From contig JBBELK010000666.1 in the NCBI GenBank assembly GCA_037783545.1, positions 1,719,001-1,783,000 of the forward strand: 64,000 nucleotides of DNA, written 5' to 3'. Position 1 is the first letter of the stretch. Every line of letters begins with the position of its first letter. The position numbers were made by a program, and so were the translations under genes. Below are positions 34,165 through 44,655 of this stretch, piece by piece. The stretch comes from Henricia sp. BOLD:AAB3569 (Eukaryota > Echinodermata > Asteroidea > Spinulosida > Echinasteridae). The notes beneath the pieces were generated by a model. It saw only the letters and a list, made by a program, of their open reading frames with translations, made no database searches and was not told the DNA's origin.

Positions 34165-35089
34165 GCCTTGTCAAAAGGCTAGTAATTCAGCTTTGCATTA
34201 TCATTTAATGAAGCTTTATCATTTAAGTTTTTATAAATGTTGTTGACACTATACCGAGAATACGTTCCGAGGTGGGTAGGCCTATTTCTTCGAATCAATA
34301 GGAATTTGTCAAAAAAGTTTTAAGAAAATTGGCGATGAAAGTGCGACATGGCGTAAACGACCATAGGCAAATCACGCAAGAGCGGAGGGGACACACGCTG
34401 AGTGACCGTCTCTTTTGCTAACGTCCTCCCGAAAACATCAGAAGAATTTTGAAATTCATGGGATGTTTGGGACACAATGGGAACTAATGGAAAGAGCAGA
34501 CGCCTCTGACATACATCAGTGCAGCCAATTTTCGCTACCATTCTGTGGCCATCTCCAGGCACTCAACTGGGAATTCAAATCGATGACATTTTCCTCTGAT
34601 AGATGATATGAAGCGTGCAACATTCAATGGTCAATTTGTCACTGTGGCAGAACGGAACAAAGGGCAAATGTTTGACCTTCAATTAGGCATCAAAACGTAC
34701 TTTGAAACGGGATTTTTCTCATTGATCGTGCACTAAAAACTTTACGGAAATCTTCAATTCCTTTGTCCAAACCATTACAGAGAAAACAGACTGTGTCTTG
34801 TTCAGGCTTTAATTAATCAGTAAGAGGCCGGCTGTAATCGAGGATGCTTCAGAAGCTTGACATGGATTTGTCACGCTTTCTGAAGTACAGGGTGTCCATA
34901 AAAATGAAAGCCATCTTTAAAGGCAGTATACATCATTGGTAATCTCGAAAATCAGAAATGTTCACAGATTTACGCCTAACTTACACAATATAAACATCAT
35001 GACCGGAGAAAACTTCCCCTGAAATGGTTTTGTCTGAAGTGCTATAGTCTTTGAGAAATGAGTTAAAAACAATTAGTTTTCGTCTCATG

Positions 35090-35245
35090 AGACGAAAATT
35101 CAATTCGCCCCAAAACCATTTCGCCCAAGTGCTATTTCGCCCCAAACCACTTCGCCCAAATGCCACTTCGCTTCAAAACCACTTCGTGCACCGGCCGTGG
35201 TTCAGGGCGAAATGATTCAAGGCGAAGTGGTTTTGGGGCGAAATG
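35090..35245. repeat. TTCGCCC(C)AAAACCA minisatellite with inverted half
   Basis: About six degenerate units of about 16 bp, the last two in inverted orientation (GGCGAAGTGGTTTTGGGGCG). Confidence 0.7.
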
Positions 35246-35484
35246 ACTGCAAACCCTTTTTTTGACTGTTTTCTCAAATGTTAGAAGAAGTACGGAGCTG
35301 GTTTTTGCTCAGGTTGGTTTTAATCATGCACATCTTCAATCACACAGGGGGATAAAACTATTTGTAACAGTTTACCAATCATGTATACTATCTTTAAATG
35401 CAAATTATCAGAAACCTGTGCAATATTTCGAAAAGGGTGTGTATGTAGGGAAAGTCCAGACTGTCCTCTGTCCAATGGTACCGA

Positions 35485-35688
35485 CATTTGTAACTTGGCC
35501 GTGCGTGTCGAACATAGTCCAATTATGTAAATAAAGTACATTGCCTAAAGCAAAGGGCTTGGCCAATTTTTAAATATAAAAAAACACAATGCGCACACGC
35601 AAAGACGACCAATTACAGATCAAGATGAAGCGCCCTTTACCTGTCCTTATATTCTCCTGTGTGGAATATGTGGACGGGAACCAGTCTA
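35485..35688 (-). mobile_element. Truncated copy (one half) of the 348-bp MITE family
   Basis: Inverted relative to 28208-28555. Covers GACATTTG through GTGTCGAACATA, ATTATGTAAATAAAGTACAT and GACGGGAACCAGTCTA (terminus). The other half is missing. Confidence 0.7.
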
Positions 35689-35719
35689 CCCCGCTTTAGT
35701 GCTCGATCGCGTCGCGTCG

Positions 35720-35905
35720 TAGATTGGTTCCCGATCCCTATAGATTGGTTCGCTTATTGCGAAAATATAGGGATCGGTAAAGGAATGCCATGACGGGCAG
35801 AATTCTGCCCGTCACGTGGTTATTATTATTTTTATTTTTTTAGTAAGTGCGCAGATTTTGCATTGACATTTGTGCGTGTCGAACATATCCAATTATGTAA
35901 ATAAA
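35720..35905 (-). mobile_element. Truncated copy (other half) of the 348-bp MITE family
   Basis: Starts at the terminus TAGATTGGTTCCCG and stops at ATGTAAATAAAG, exactly where the SINE at 35907 begins. With 35485-35688 it forms two head-to-tail half copies separated by 31 bp. Confidence 0.7.
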
Positions 35906-35906
35906 G

Positions 35907-36226
35907 CGCGTGTGGTCTAGTGGGTATGAAGCGGGACTCCCAATCAGAGGTTGGGGGTTCGAGCCCCACTTCGACCAACGTGTCTGTGTCCCTGGGCAAG
36001 GCACTTAATCCCAGTTGCCTCGTCAATGCAAGCGATATATGGGAAGCTGTTAAGGGGAATACCACAATCTAACTGCTGATAGGGTTGTGCGCCTGACCAG
36101 CAGCCACCTAGTTGAAGCGAAATGGTTCTGGTGATTCCCTGATGGCAGCGGTAATAATGGTAACAGCGCCTTGAGCACCCTGCAGGGTGGATATGTGCGC
36201 TATACAATTATTATTATTATTATTTT
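35907..36226 (+). repeat. Full-length tRNA-derived SINE with (ATT)n tail
   Basis: The head looks like tRNA-Gly with a CCC anticodon loop: GTGGTCTAGTGGGTATGA (A-box region) and GGTTCGAGCCC (B box). The body contains GTGTCCCTGGGCAAGGCACT, and the end is GCGCTATACAATTATTATTA. Its ATT tail runs straight into block P of the array, in the place where block G sits in other units, so the two ATT microsatellites may have recombined. Confidence 0.8.
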
Positions 36227-36227
36227 A

Positions 36228-37015
36228 TTCTTTTTTTACTTTTGAAGGTCAAGTTGGTGGAATAGATTGCAATAAGTTTATCTCTGTCAGGCATATGCCT
36301 ACCTGTATCTTTGTTGGTCAATTTGTTTGATTGTGTAGTCCATGTACGCCCGAGCCTAACGCAGCTCATTACAAGTACCAATGATATGATGCTTATAGAG
36401 CTGTGTTGCTAGCGGTTTCCCTTTTTCATAAATTGGTTTTTCTCGAAGAGGCTTGTTTTAAACAGACTTTGACGTCAGTCAGTCCTTCGCATTCGCCTCC
36501 CTGCTGGAATATCATTTGATACGAGTATACGATGTAAAGATCATAGTACTTTTATACAACAAAGATGCGGGCAGTTTTAGAAACAGATAGATAGAACACA
36601 TTAGCACTTAGATAGCCTGAAGTTATACCTTCAGGGCCAGGTGGGCGCACCATACAGGTTTCCTCTCTCTCGACGGTCGTGCAGCGCATCTTATTTAGAC
36701 TATGATCTCTCCTTCCGGGCCGTCACGGTCCTTTTAGTCCCTGGGCTATAGGGCCATTCAATTGCAACAAAAATCCTCAGATTTCTGGAGCTTATTTTCA
36801 GTTGTAGTATATCTTGGGACATCCCAAAACAGTATTCTTAAGTGTCACACCGGGTGCATGTGCCGTTCAGGAGTAAGAAACGGCAATTTTGGTGCAAAAT
36901 CACAAAAATCGTCAAAAATCATGATTTTTACTGCTGCGACCACAAAAAAACATCACACTGTGACCTGCTTTCACATTTATGATGAGAACATGGGGGGGGG
37001 GGGGGGGGAGGGGGG
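36228..37015 (+). repeat. Composite array: block P copy 1 (plus)
   Basis: Block P, about 750 bp, runs from CTTTTGAAGGTCAAGTTGGT to GTGACCTGCTTTCACATTTA and then a G run (36992-37010). Copies: 39126-40402 (plus, with an insertion), 40725-41467, 50819-51567 and 53967-54713 (minus). It contains the words GATCATAGT and ACTATGATC as an inverted pair 150 bp apart and TTTAGTCCCTGGGC, which resembles the terminus of the foldback at 28687-32505. No coding frame. Confidence 0.8.
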
Positions 37016-37175
37016 TTTGGGGCGCCCCTATGGAAAATCGTCGCCCCCAGTCGCCCCCACGTGAAATTTGGGAAACGTTCCTTTTTTTTGGTATTGAGCA
37101 AGTGTGATAAAATGCCTTGCTTTACTCAATATTAGCGTCATTTTTGATGTTTTCCATTGATGACACTTAGAAAAC
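37016..37175 (+). repeat. Composite array: block R copy 1 (plus)
   Basis: About 160 bp from GGGGCGCCCCTATGGAAAAT to GATGACACTTAG. Other copies, all minus: 40402-40527, 50653-50807, 53793-53942, 56608-56765. Confidence 0.75.
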
Positions 37176-37412
37176 GCCCCCCCCCCCCCACACCCCCCGC
37201 CCTCCCCCCCCCCCCGCCCCTCCCCCGCCCCCTCCCCTCCGCCCCTCCCCCGACCCTCCCCTCCCCCCGCCCCTCCCCCGCCCCTCTCCTCCCCCCTCCG
37301 CCCCTCCCCCTCCCCCCTCCGTCCCTCCACCGCCGCCCCTCCCCCGCCCCTCCGCCGCCCCTCCCCCGCCCCTCCCCTACCCCTCCCCTGCCCATGCCCC
37401 TCCCCTCTCCCC
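37176..37412. repeat. C-rich minisatellite (G-rich on minus strand), G-quadruplex-prone
   Basis: Almost pure CCCCTCCGCC-like repeats for about 235 bp. The equivalent, G-rich on the plus strand, sits at the matching place in the inverted units: 50186-50240, 50590-50652, 53296-53358, 53699-53792 and 56460-56607. The long proline/arginine and glycine/arginine open frames here are artefacts of composition. Confidence 0.85.
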
Positions 37413-38785
37413 TCCGTGCGTACGTACAAGTATATGGACGGCCCCTATAATTCTCTGTTGACTTCGAATATTCAGAAGTATAAGATCAAATGTTTTAGGC
37501 ACTATTTCGAGATGTTATGGGCGCAATGGTTCCTGGGAGTGGAAAGGTTAGCGATGCATATTCTCCGGGTTGTCGTTCGTATAGTCTGAATGCGAATCAC
37601 AAATTATCTGGGTATGCATGAAAAGCGGGTAGGCTGACTTTCGTAGTTAATTTTGTAGTGTGAAACCGATTCTGCGGGTTAGTTTCTACTCGGGTGTCGA
37701 CAACTACCCGGGTTAATTAATTACCCGGGTAAGTCAAGAGTAGTGTGACGGCGCTGACTACAACACAAAATAACTTTAAACAGCTAGTATCCCCCCGTCC
37801 ACATTTTTTAAGTTTTCCTGTTTATCATGGAGGTGTATGTGTCTACAACACCATCACAACTTGTTTTCCACAAAAAATCGACAGGCTTTTGCTTCAAACG
37901 CAAAGCAGTTCCGACCCTCTTCACCCGAAATTCTGAAACGTTCGAGGTCACTTGGTTTGTTTATCAACAGGGTTTTGACGTCATCCTGAGAAACATACAA
38001 AACTGCCTGTGCAGTATTGAATGGAAAATACACGAAGTGAATGTTTATCATGCCTGTTTTGTCCTTGTAATTCAAAATACAAACGTGAAAAACACTTTAT
38101 GTAATATGACAACAATCTACTTTTACCTGTTTTGTGAAAAAACGATGAAATTGTGGCTCACAATGAAGCTCTTTTGAAGTAAATACTGGTGCATTGCGAC
38201 GGGTGGTTTTGTCACGGAACGACCGGCATTCACAGCGGTCTGTGTACAGCATGGAACGGTACCTGCGGGCCGTAGTTTCCACGTGTTTGAACATCGGCCG
38301 GTACAAGTTAGAATGAGCGACTCGTTTTTCTCTCTCTTGGTAATAGAAAAGAAAATATTTCTGCTCTTTTTTTAAATAGTGTCTGGTAAAAAATACAACC
38401 ACGCAACTACTGCGCATATCTCTGGCATTTGGACCAACACAATTCTTAAAAAAACACCATCTAACAGAGACGGTTTTCCAAGTTGTTTGCGTGTAAACGT
38501 ATGGAGCTAACAATCGTGCTGACTTCTCTTTCTCAGGATTGCGTCATGGGGTCACGCGCATATCATGAATACCTAATGAGCGTTTCAGAAATCGCGAAAA
38601 TCCCTTTTTCGAAAGGCAAAACAAATCCACGTCGGCAAGAGGGATGTTTGGACTATCGAAAAATAACAGCTAAATTTTCCTTAAAGGGGGATTCTAGCTC
38701 TTTAAAGTATAATGTTTATCGGAGGATGCAATGCATCACTGTCTCATTGTCCGGTCTCTGAAACTATGAAGCTATATCGCCAAAA
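37413..38785 (+). repeat. Composite array: block Q copy 1 (plus)
   Basis: About 1.37 kb. Other copies, all minus: 44656-46025, 51909-53281, 55069-56445, and a 180-bp fragment at 44170-44350. Inside is a pair of inverted ends, CTTTAAAGAGCTAGAATCCCCC-like and CTTTAAACAGCTAGTATCCCCC-like, about 950 bp apart, each next to TTAA. Also contains the palindrome TTACCCGGGTAATTAATTAA. Open frames of 92-138 codons recur in all copies, but overlapping frames are kept equally, so this is sequence identity rather than selection on a protein. Confidence 0.8.
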
Positions 38786-39125
38786 ACTATGAATGCTAGG
38801 ATAGGGCGACAATTTGTGTGTAAAAAGGGTATATTAGGGCGACATGCTCAATAGGGCGACATTTTGGTGTCGCCCTAATATTTTGTTTTTTAAAAACCCT
38901 TTTTTTAGGTCAAAAACCATTTTTTTAAATCGAGAACCATTTTTATTAGGTCTAAAACTGACTCTCTTAGGTCTGTAACCATCTCTGGAAGCTTTGGGTA
39001 AAAAAATAGGCTGTCCTTTTGAGGGATTCTTGCCGAAATTTCGGTGGTCCGCGGGTGGAGACTTCCCGAAATGTCGCCCTATTGCGGCATCCAGAGTTCT
39101 TTAAATTATTATTATTATTATTATT
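38786..39125 (+). repeat. Composite array: block G copy (plus) and ATT microsatellite
   Basis: GGGCGAC-family block as at 13966-14275, followed by (ATT)n at 39103-39125 leading into block P. Confidence 0.8.
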
Positions 39126-40402
39126 TGTTTTTTTACTTTTGAAGGTCAAGTTGGTGGAATAGATTGCAATAAGTTTATCTCTGTCAGGCATATGCCTACC
39201 TGTATCTTTGTTGGCCAATTTGTTTGTTTGTGTAGTCCAAGTACGCCCGAGCCTAACGCAGCTTATTACAAGTACCAATGATATAGATGCTTATAGAGCT
39301 GTGTTGCTGGCGGTTTCCCTTTTTCGTAAATTGATTTTTCTCGAAGAGGCTTGTTTTAAACAGACTTTGACGTCAGTCAGTCCTTCGCATTCGCCTCCCT
39401 GCTGGAATTTTATTTGATACGAGTATACGATGTGAAGATCATAGTACTTTTATACAACAAAGATGCGGGCAGTTTTATGCCTAGGTCACATTTGCCGCGG
39501 CGGCCGTGGGGTCTACAATTTCTACGGCCAATAGCAATTATAGGGCCGCCGCAGCATTCCCACGGTCACATACTGTAGCATTCACATATGTTAGGGTAGC
39601 CGCACGTCGTATTTATAATCTGTGGAGACAGAAAACCTGCGGCTGCCGTACGGCCTTTGAAATGATGACGCACGGTCGCCTCAGGGCGTCCCTGCGGCCG
39701 CCGCAATTGTTTGGGGGTCCGCAAAAGTCAATTGAAATTCATAAGACCCTAGGGCAGTCGCACGGCAAACGCAAGGCCACCGTACGCCCGACGTATGGTC
39801 GCCGTGGAACCGCACTACGGCATGGCTACGGCGTGTGTAATTGCTACGGCGAACCTAGCAATGAAAAAAGTTATAACTCCGCGCTATAATCCCACGGCGA
39901 CCCCTACGGCCTGTAAAAGATAGGATACGCCGTAGGGCGACCCTGAGGCCACCGCAGATCCTCTGCGGCCGCCGCAGGTATTTCTCGATTTCGGGGGGCT
40001 ACGGCCGCCGTATCCTAGCCGTAGAGCAAATGTGACCTAGGCATTAGCAACAGATAGATAGAACACATTAGCACTTAGATAGTTATACCTTCAGGGCCAG
40101 GTGAGCGCACCATACAGGTTTCCTCTCTCTCGACGGTCGTGCAGCGCATCTAATATTTAGACTATGAGCACTCCTTCCGGGCCGTCACGGTCCTTTTAGT
40201 CCCTGGGCTAGGGCCATTTAATTGCAACAAAAATCCTCAGATTTCTGGAGCTTATTTTCAGTTGAAGTATATTTTGAGACATCCCAAAACAGTATTCTTA
40301 AGTGTCACACCCGGTGCATGTGCCGTTCAGGAGTAAGAAACGGCAAAATCATGATTTTTACTGCTGCGACCACAAAAACATCACACTGTGACCTGCTTTC
40401 AT
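39126..40402 (+). repeat. Composite array: block P copy 2 (plus), interrupted
   Basis: Same as 36228-37015 but carrying a 566-bp MITE at 39478-40043. It ends TGCTTTCATAAATGG, where it switches into block R in opposite orientation. This is the turning point of the inverted array. Confidence 0.8.
39478..40043. mobile_element. 566-bp GC-rich MITE with TTA target duplication (PIF/Harbinger-like)
   Basis: Ends TGCCTAGGTCACATTTGC and GCAAATGTGACCTAGGCA are perfect inverted repeats. TTA stands on both sides (39475-39477 and 40044-40046). The same place in the other P blocks reads CAGTTTTAGAAACAG with a single TTA and no insert, so the empty site is directly visible. A 3-bp TTA/TWA duplication is the mark of PIF/Harbinger. 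Interior is full of GCCGCCGCAG and CTACGGC words; the 127-codon frame is probably chance. Confidence 0.85.
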
Positions 40403-40695
40403 AAATGGAAAACATCAAAAATTACCCTAATATTGAGTAAAGCAAGGCATTTTATCACACTTGCTCAATACCCAAATTTGCCAAATTTCCAGTGGGGGCG
40501 ACTGGGGGCGACGATTTTTCAAAAGGGGGGCGCGCCCCCCCCCCCCCCCCCCCCCCGCCCCCCCCCCCCCCCCCCCCGGCTTCGCAGCTGTTTCTGACCC
40601 AATTTCCTGCACCGCGTGGGGTCTGGAGACAGTGTTTTTTTCTTGGCGTTCATGAAACACGAACTAAAAACCACAGAACCCTATGGACTGTGGCT
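40402..40695 (-). repeat. Composite array: blocks R and S at the inversion point
   Basis: R (40402-40527) in minus orientation, a C run (40528-40577), then block S (40578-40695: GCTGTTTCTGACCCAATTTC ... AACCACAGAACCCTATGGAC). S recurs only at 56795-56915, also after an R block. Confidence 0.75.
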
Positions 40696-40724
40696 ATGCA
40701 ATTTTGTTACGCGGTTTGTGGTCA

Positions 40725-41467
40725 TGTTCTCATTATAAATGTGAAAGCAGGTCACAGTGTGATGTTTGTGTGGTCGCAGCAGTAAAAATCATGATTTTTG
40801 ACGATTTTTGTGATTTTGCACCAAAATTGCCGTTTCTTACTCCTGAACAGCATATGCACCGGGGTGTGACACTTAAGAATACTGTTTTGGGATGTCTCAA
40901 GATATACTACCACTGAAAATAAGCTCCAGAAATCTGAGGATTTTTGTTGCAATTAAATGGCCCTAGCCCAGGGACTAAAAGGACCGTGACGGCCCGTAAG
41001 GAGTGCTCATAGTACTTTTATACAACAAAGATGCGGGAAGTTTTAGAAACAGATAGATAGAACACATTAGCACTTAGATAGTTATACCTTCAGGGCCAGG
41101 TGGGCGCACCATACAGGTTTCCTCTCTCTCGACGGTCGTGCAGCGCATCTAATATTTAGACTATGATCTTTACATCGTATACTCGTATCAAATAAAATTC
41201 CAGCAGGGAGGCGAATGCGAAGGACTGACTGACGTCAAAGTCTGTTTAAAACAAGCCTCTTCGAGAAAAATTAATTTACGAAAAAGGGAAACCGCCAGCA
41301 ACACAGCTCTAAAGCATCATATCATTGGTACTTGTAATAAGCTGCGTTAGGCTCGGGCGTACTTGGACTACACAATCAAACAAATTGGCCAACAAAGATA
41401 CAGGTAGGCCTGACAGAGATAAACTTATTGCAATCTATTCCACCAACTTGACCTTCAAAAGTAAAAA
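40725..41467 (-). repeat. Composite array: block P copy 3 (minus) with a flipped 158-bp segment
   Basis: Minus-oriented P, except that 41008-41165 (CATAGT...ACTATG) is in plus orientation. The bounding words are the inverted pair described under block P copy 1. Flank GGAGTGCTCATAGT matches the GAGCACTCC variant of P copy 2, not the GATCTCTCC variant of copy 1. Confidence 0.8.
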
Positions 41468-41477
41468 ATAATAATAA

Positions 41478-44165
41478 CTAGAGCTTCGCGTTTGTGTTTT
41501 TTACAAACGCAAGGTGATCGGGTGACAAACATTGAAATGATGATGACGACACAGTTTTGAGATTGTTTGAAAACTTGAGTTGTTTGATGTTAAAAAAGTA
41601 TTGGAATTCTCAAGACATGACTGACTATTCAACGCTAAAATTGTGTATCTGATGACGTCATCATTGTCAAGCTCATCATAACGTTACTATTGTGTGCACA
41701 TATTGTTCAAGTATCTACTGAAGAACAAGTTTTGACATGTAGGCCTAGGCCTATATGTGGTGAAAGAATCTTTTCAATATCTATTACAGTTCTAAAGATT
41801 TTGTCATTTGAGATCATATTATTGTAGTATATCGCCGTGTGGGGAGTTGGGGTTCAATTGCATCTAGAATAAACTGACGCTCCAGTCAACTTGAGTTGCG
41901 GTCCACCATGTCCATTTTATTTCCAACACAGCAACGATTTCCAGCATGTCACATTCACAGTTTTCGGTGAGAAGACATATTTACGCTGGTCCGCCGACTA
42001 AGGCTAGCCGTACATAATTACACCCAAGATACAACAGCTAAGTCACAAAAAGTAAATGTCCTTGTGCTATCAAGTGTTCATTCAACTTTCCTGGCGATGA
42101 TGCCACGGAAACTAGCGGTTTTACATCTTCAAAAGTCAAATTTTCTCGGTTGTAAATAAATCCCTGCTTATTATGTCTCGTCTGTCTGACTTATTCACTA
42201 CTCGCGCACGTACGTGTATATCATTGGCCGTGTGGCCCAGACATCCTCCCTAAAAAGATACATTATGACCACTGACCCGAGACAGGCTGCCTAGATACAA
42301 GTTATATTATTAGAAGTCGAGCACTATATATGGGCGCAAATCTTCAGATTAGTGGAGGCTTGGCATAGCGCCCTCAAACGACTGAGTTAGCTTAATTATC
42401 AAGGGACCCAACAAATAATTTCTCCACATTACGTAACCACCGTGCACGTGATGACGTCATCAGTGGTATATATGTAGTCATAAAGTCCACATGTGAGGGA
42501 ACATTTCGTTCCGTAGAACTATGGTCAAATTCCCTACCACTTTGGCTCTATTTGCATTCAAAATGTTAAAAAAAGTGTACATTTTCGAACCTCTTCCGGT
42601 TTGGACCGGAGGTTTGGGTCACACAGGGGTCATGCCATTGTATGATTTGTTCAGTTCATTGCGACCTATCATGCTGTGAAAGAATTGTTCAAGTATCTAT
42701 TACGATTCTTGAGATATGAATTTTTGAAATAATAACCATTTAATTTTTGTAATTTGACACCTGTGACGATATCATGACGTCACAATGTTGTGCACAAATT
42801 GTTCAACAATTTGATAAACATCAAGTTCTTAAATGTGGCGAAACAATCATGCAAATATCTGCTGTAGTTCTCAATATACAGCATTTTAAAACAATTCAGC
42901 TCCAAATTTGCGTATTTTGACACCACATTACGTAACTACCGTCCATGTGATGACGTCACCAATGATATAGTCAAAAAGTCCACATGTGTGGAAACATTTC
43001 GTTCCGTAGAAATATGGTCAAATTCACTACCACTTTGAATCTATTTGCATTCAAAACGCTTTAAAAAATGCACATTTTCGAACAACTTCCGGTTTGGACC
43101 GGAAGTAGGCATCACACAGGGGTCATGACATTGTATGATTTGTTCAGTTCATTTAGACTTATCATGTTGTGAAAGAATTGTTTAAGTATCTATTACGGTT
43201 CTTGAGATATGAATTTTGGAAATAATAACCTTTGATTTTTTGTAATTTGACACCTGATGACGTCATGATTACGTCACACTTGATGCCATCATGATACTAT
43301 ACATTCTGGTGAAAGTCTGCCGTAGGGCCTATGTCTGTATCTAATTTACTAACGATTCAGCTTGGTTTGATGGGCATTGTTGCTGGTAAGTGTAAAAACT
43401 GAGATTCTCAGTTTCGTTGAACTTTGACCTCCAATTGACCCCAGAAGGAAGGGTCAGATGACAATGCCCACACAAAGAAAATTGTAGAACAGAATGTCAT
43501 CTATAAACCTGCCAAATACGAAGATCATGGGTCACGTGGTTTTCAAGACGGAAGCATTTTAAAATATGCATATTTTGGTTTTTTTGGGGTGTAATTTGAT
43601 ACTTGATGACGTCACGATGACGTCACGCTTGATGCCATCATAATATTATACACGCTGGTGAAAGTCTGCCATAGGACCTATGCCTGTACCTAGTTACTTA
43701 AAGATTCAGCTTGGTTTGATGGGCATTGTTGCTCAATAAGTGCAAAAATTGAGATTTTCGTTTTCGTTGAACTTTGACCTCAGATTGACCCCAGAAGGAA
43801 GGGTCAGATGAAAATGCCCACACAAAGAAAATTGTAGGCCATGATCTGATATATAAGCCTGTCAAATACGAAGATCATGGGTCACGTGGTTTTCTAGACG
43901 GAAGCATTTTAAAACATGCATATTTTAGTCATATTTGGGTTGTAATTTGATACCCGATGACGTCACAATGACGTCACACTTCAGTGCACACCTTCACATT
44001 GGGATTGATGTTCCTACCAAGTTTCAAGTTGATAGCTTGAACCGTTTTGAAGAAAAGCTCTGGAAACGTTTGAGTGGAAAAAGAAGAAAAAAAAAAAAAA
44101 AAAAAAAAAAGAAATCGTACAATAGTAATAGGTGATCGGAATGAGTTCCGATCACCTAATAATAG
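41478..44165. mobile_element. 2.7-kb non-coding element rich in TGACGTCA, terminal hairpins (Helentron-like candidate)
   Basis: Starts CTAGAGCTTCGCG with a hairpin GCGTTTGT...ACAAACGC and AGGTGATCGG, and ends with poly(A), AGGTGATCGG again and a perfect 12-bp hairpin AGGTGATCGGAA-TGAG-TTCCGATCACCT (44130-44157) then AATAATAG. Two internal tandem duplications: about 42479-42745 with 42969-43238 (period 490), and about 43280-43600 with 43629-43950 (period 349). Terminal hairpins plus internal tandem repeats with no long inverted ends fit non-autonomous Helitron/Helentron elements, but the class is not proven. It sits where block G would be between P copy 3 and Q. Confidence 0.5.
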
Positions 44166-44169
44166 TAAT

Positions 44170-44655
44170 TGGCGATATAGCTTCGTAGTTTCAGAGACCG
44201 GACAATGAGACAGTGATGCATTGCATCCTCCGACAAACATTATACTTTAAAGAGCTAGAATCCCCCTTTAAGGAAAATTTAGCAGTTAGGCTTTTTTCGA
44301 TAGTCCAAACATCCCTCTTGCCTACGTGGATTGTTTTTGCAAGCAAAAGTGCGCAATGGGGCGACATTTCGGGAAGACTCTCACCGGAGACCACCGAAAT
44401 TTCGTCAAGAATCACTCAAAATGACACCTTATTTTTTTACCCAAAGCTTCCGGAGATGGTCACAGACCGAAGAGAAACAACTCCAGTCCCAATAAAAATG
44501 GTTCTCGACCTAAAAAAAAAGGTTTTTGACCTAAAAAAATTAATTTTAAACTCAAAAATATTAGGGCGACACCAAAATGTCGCCCTATTGAGCACGTCGC
44601 CCTAATATAGCTTTTTTACATACAAATTGTCGCCCTATCCTGGCATTCATAGTTT
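44170..44655 (-). repeat. Composite array: Q fragment plus block G (minus)
   Basis: 44170-44350 repeats the first 180 bp of the minus-oriented Q (GGCGATATAGCTTCGTAG...), stops at AGTGCGC and passes into block G at the shared GCAATGGGGCGACATTTC. The full Q follows at 44656, so the start of Q is present twice. Confidence 0.7.

Noticed and set aside
37157..37450. Proline-, arginine- and glycine-rich open frames over the C-rich tract
   Set aside because: Produced by simple-sequence composition in all frames on both strands.
39506..39889. 127-codon frame inside the TTA-flanked MITE
   Set aside because: GC-rich repeats lack stop codons by chance; no transposase motif seen.
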